From assembly GCA_947305255.1 (NCBI GenBank), contig CAMZDE010000001.1:32043-96042 (forward strand): a stretch of 64,000 bases of DNA, read 5' to 3'. This stretch comes from an uncultured Alphaproteobacteria bacterium (GTDB lineage Bacteria > Pseudomonadota > Alphaproteobacteria > Rs-D84). Positions within the stretch are counted from its first letter, which is position 1. Each line of letters starts with the position of its first letter. The translations under genes were made by a program, and so were the position numbers. Shown piece by piece: positions 63,939-64,000 of this stretch. A model generated the notes under the pieces. The model saw nothing but the letters and a program-made list of their open reading frames with translations, was not told where the DNA came from and ran no database searches.

Positions 63939-64000
63939 AACAAATCTCCATTGGCTTGATAATTTCTATTTTATTGCTATACTATAAAAGTTATGAAAAA

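Noticed and set aside
1..64000. CRISPR arrays, prophage or transposons
   Set aside because: No regularly spaced repeats, Cas genes, integrase, capsid or transposase genes are visible.

Overview
The window looks like chromosomal DNA of a Gram-negative, moderately AT-rich, gene-dense alphaproteobacterium. Evidence: GatCAB amidotransferase, a Ros/MucR-type regulator, a RirA/Isc-free SUF system, Tat, Sec, Lol, Lnt and BamB-like envelope genes, and a standard code with TGA used as a stop. Missing domains (ThrS without TGS, a short BamB, no SufD), many lineage-specific secreted proteins, a type IVb pilus and a VirD4-type coupling protein suggest a streamlined, probably animal-gut-associated lineage. 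That placement is inference.

Layout. 1-2.1 kb: type IVb pilus secretin (partial) and TcpQ-like partner. 2.2-6.8 kb: plus-strand operon with sufB, sufC, a membrane protein and an AI-2E family transporter. 6.8-13.5 kb: ruvX, gatC, gatA, tRNA-Phe with a tandem partial copy, gatB, three unknown small genes and miaB. 13.5-17.3 kb: two outer-membrane proteins, tcdA and a TatD hydrolase, then a 0.4 kb intergenic stretch and tRNA-Lys. 17.8-27.4 kb: a long minus-strand cell-envelope and Fe-S series (sufS, sufT-like, sufE, ftsL-like, ftsI, recJ, nrnA, lolA, tatB, tatC, NlpD-like). 27.4-37.4 kb: trxA, a cysteine-less DksA, secreted proteins, tatA, SPOR protein, thrS, TPR protein, rluB and rsmE. 37.4-48.4 kb: VirD4-like coupling protein, COG3014-type lipoprotein, LpoB, hemolysin III, gltX, trmB and a four-gene unknown operon. 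48.4-64 kb: a YbeY-Lnt fusion, MucR-like protein, rarA, two outer-membrane proteins, ftsK, PAP2, an apparently inactive S41 protein, secF, secD, yajC, bamB-like and yfgM-like.

Main discovery. Three paralogous secreted-protein genes (28.3, 41.7 and 61.7 kb, all minus strand) each have the same upstream cassette: a sigma70-like promoter with exactly 17 bp spacing, then a roughly 180-nt structured RNA. Its helices and an apparent pseudoknot are kept by compensatory changes between copies. The RNA ends in a terminator-like hairpin whose 5' arm can instead pair with an upstream GGTTGGAGG. This looks like an undescribed riboswitch-like or attenuator RNA family. Second, thrS is preceded by a 19-codon leader ORF with seven consecutive threonine codons, which points to threonine-tRNA-responsive attenuation.

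Functional threads. GatCAB and GltX fit indirect Gln-tRNA(Gln) synthesis. SufS/E and SufBC form a split SUF pathway. SecDF-YajC, YfgM, TatABC, LolA and Lnt serve envelope export. FtsK, FtsI, the FtsL-like protein, the NlpD-like protein, the SPOR protein and LpoB serve division and peptidoglycan synthesis.
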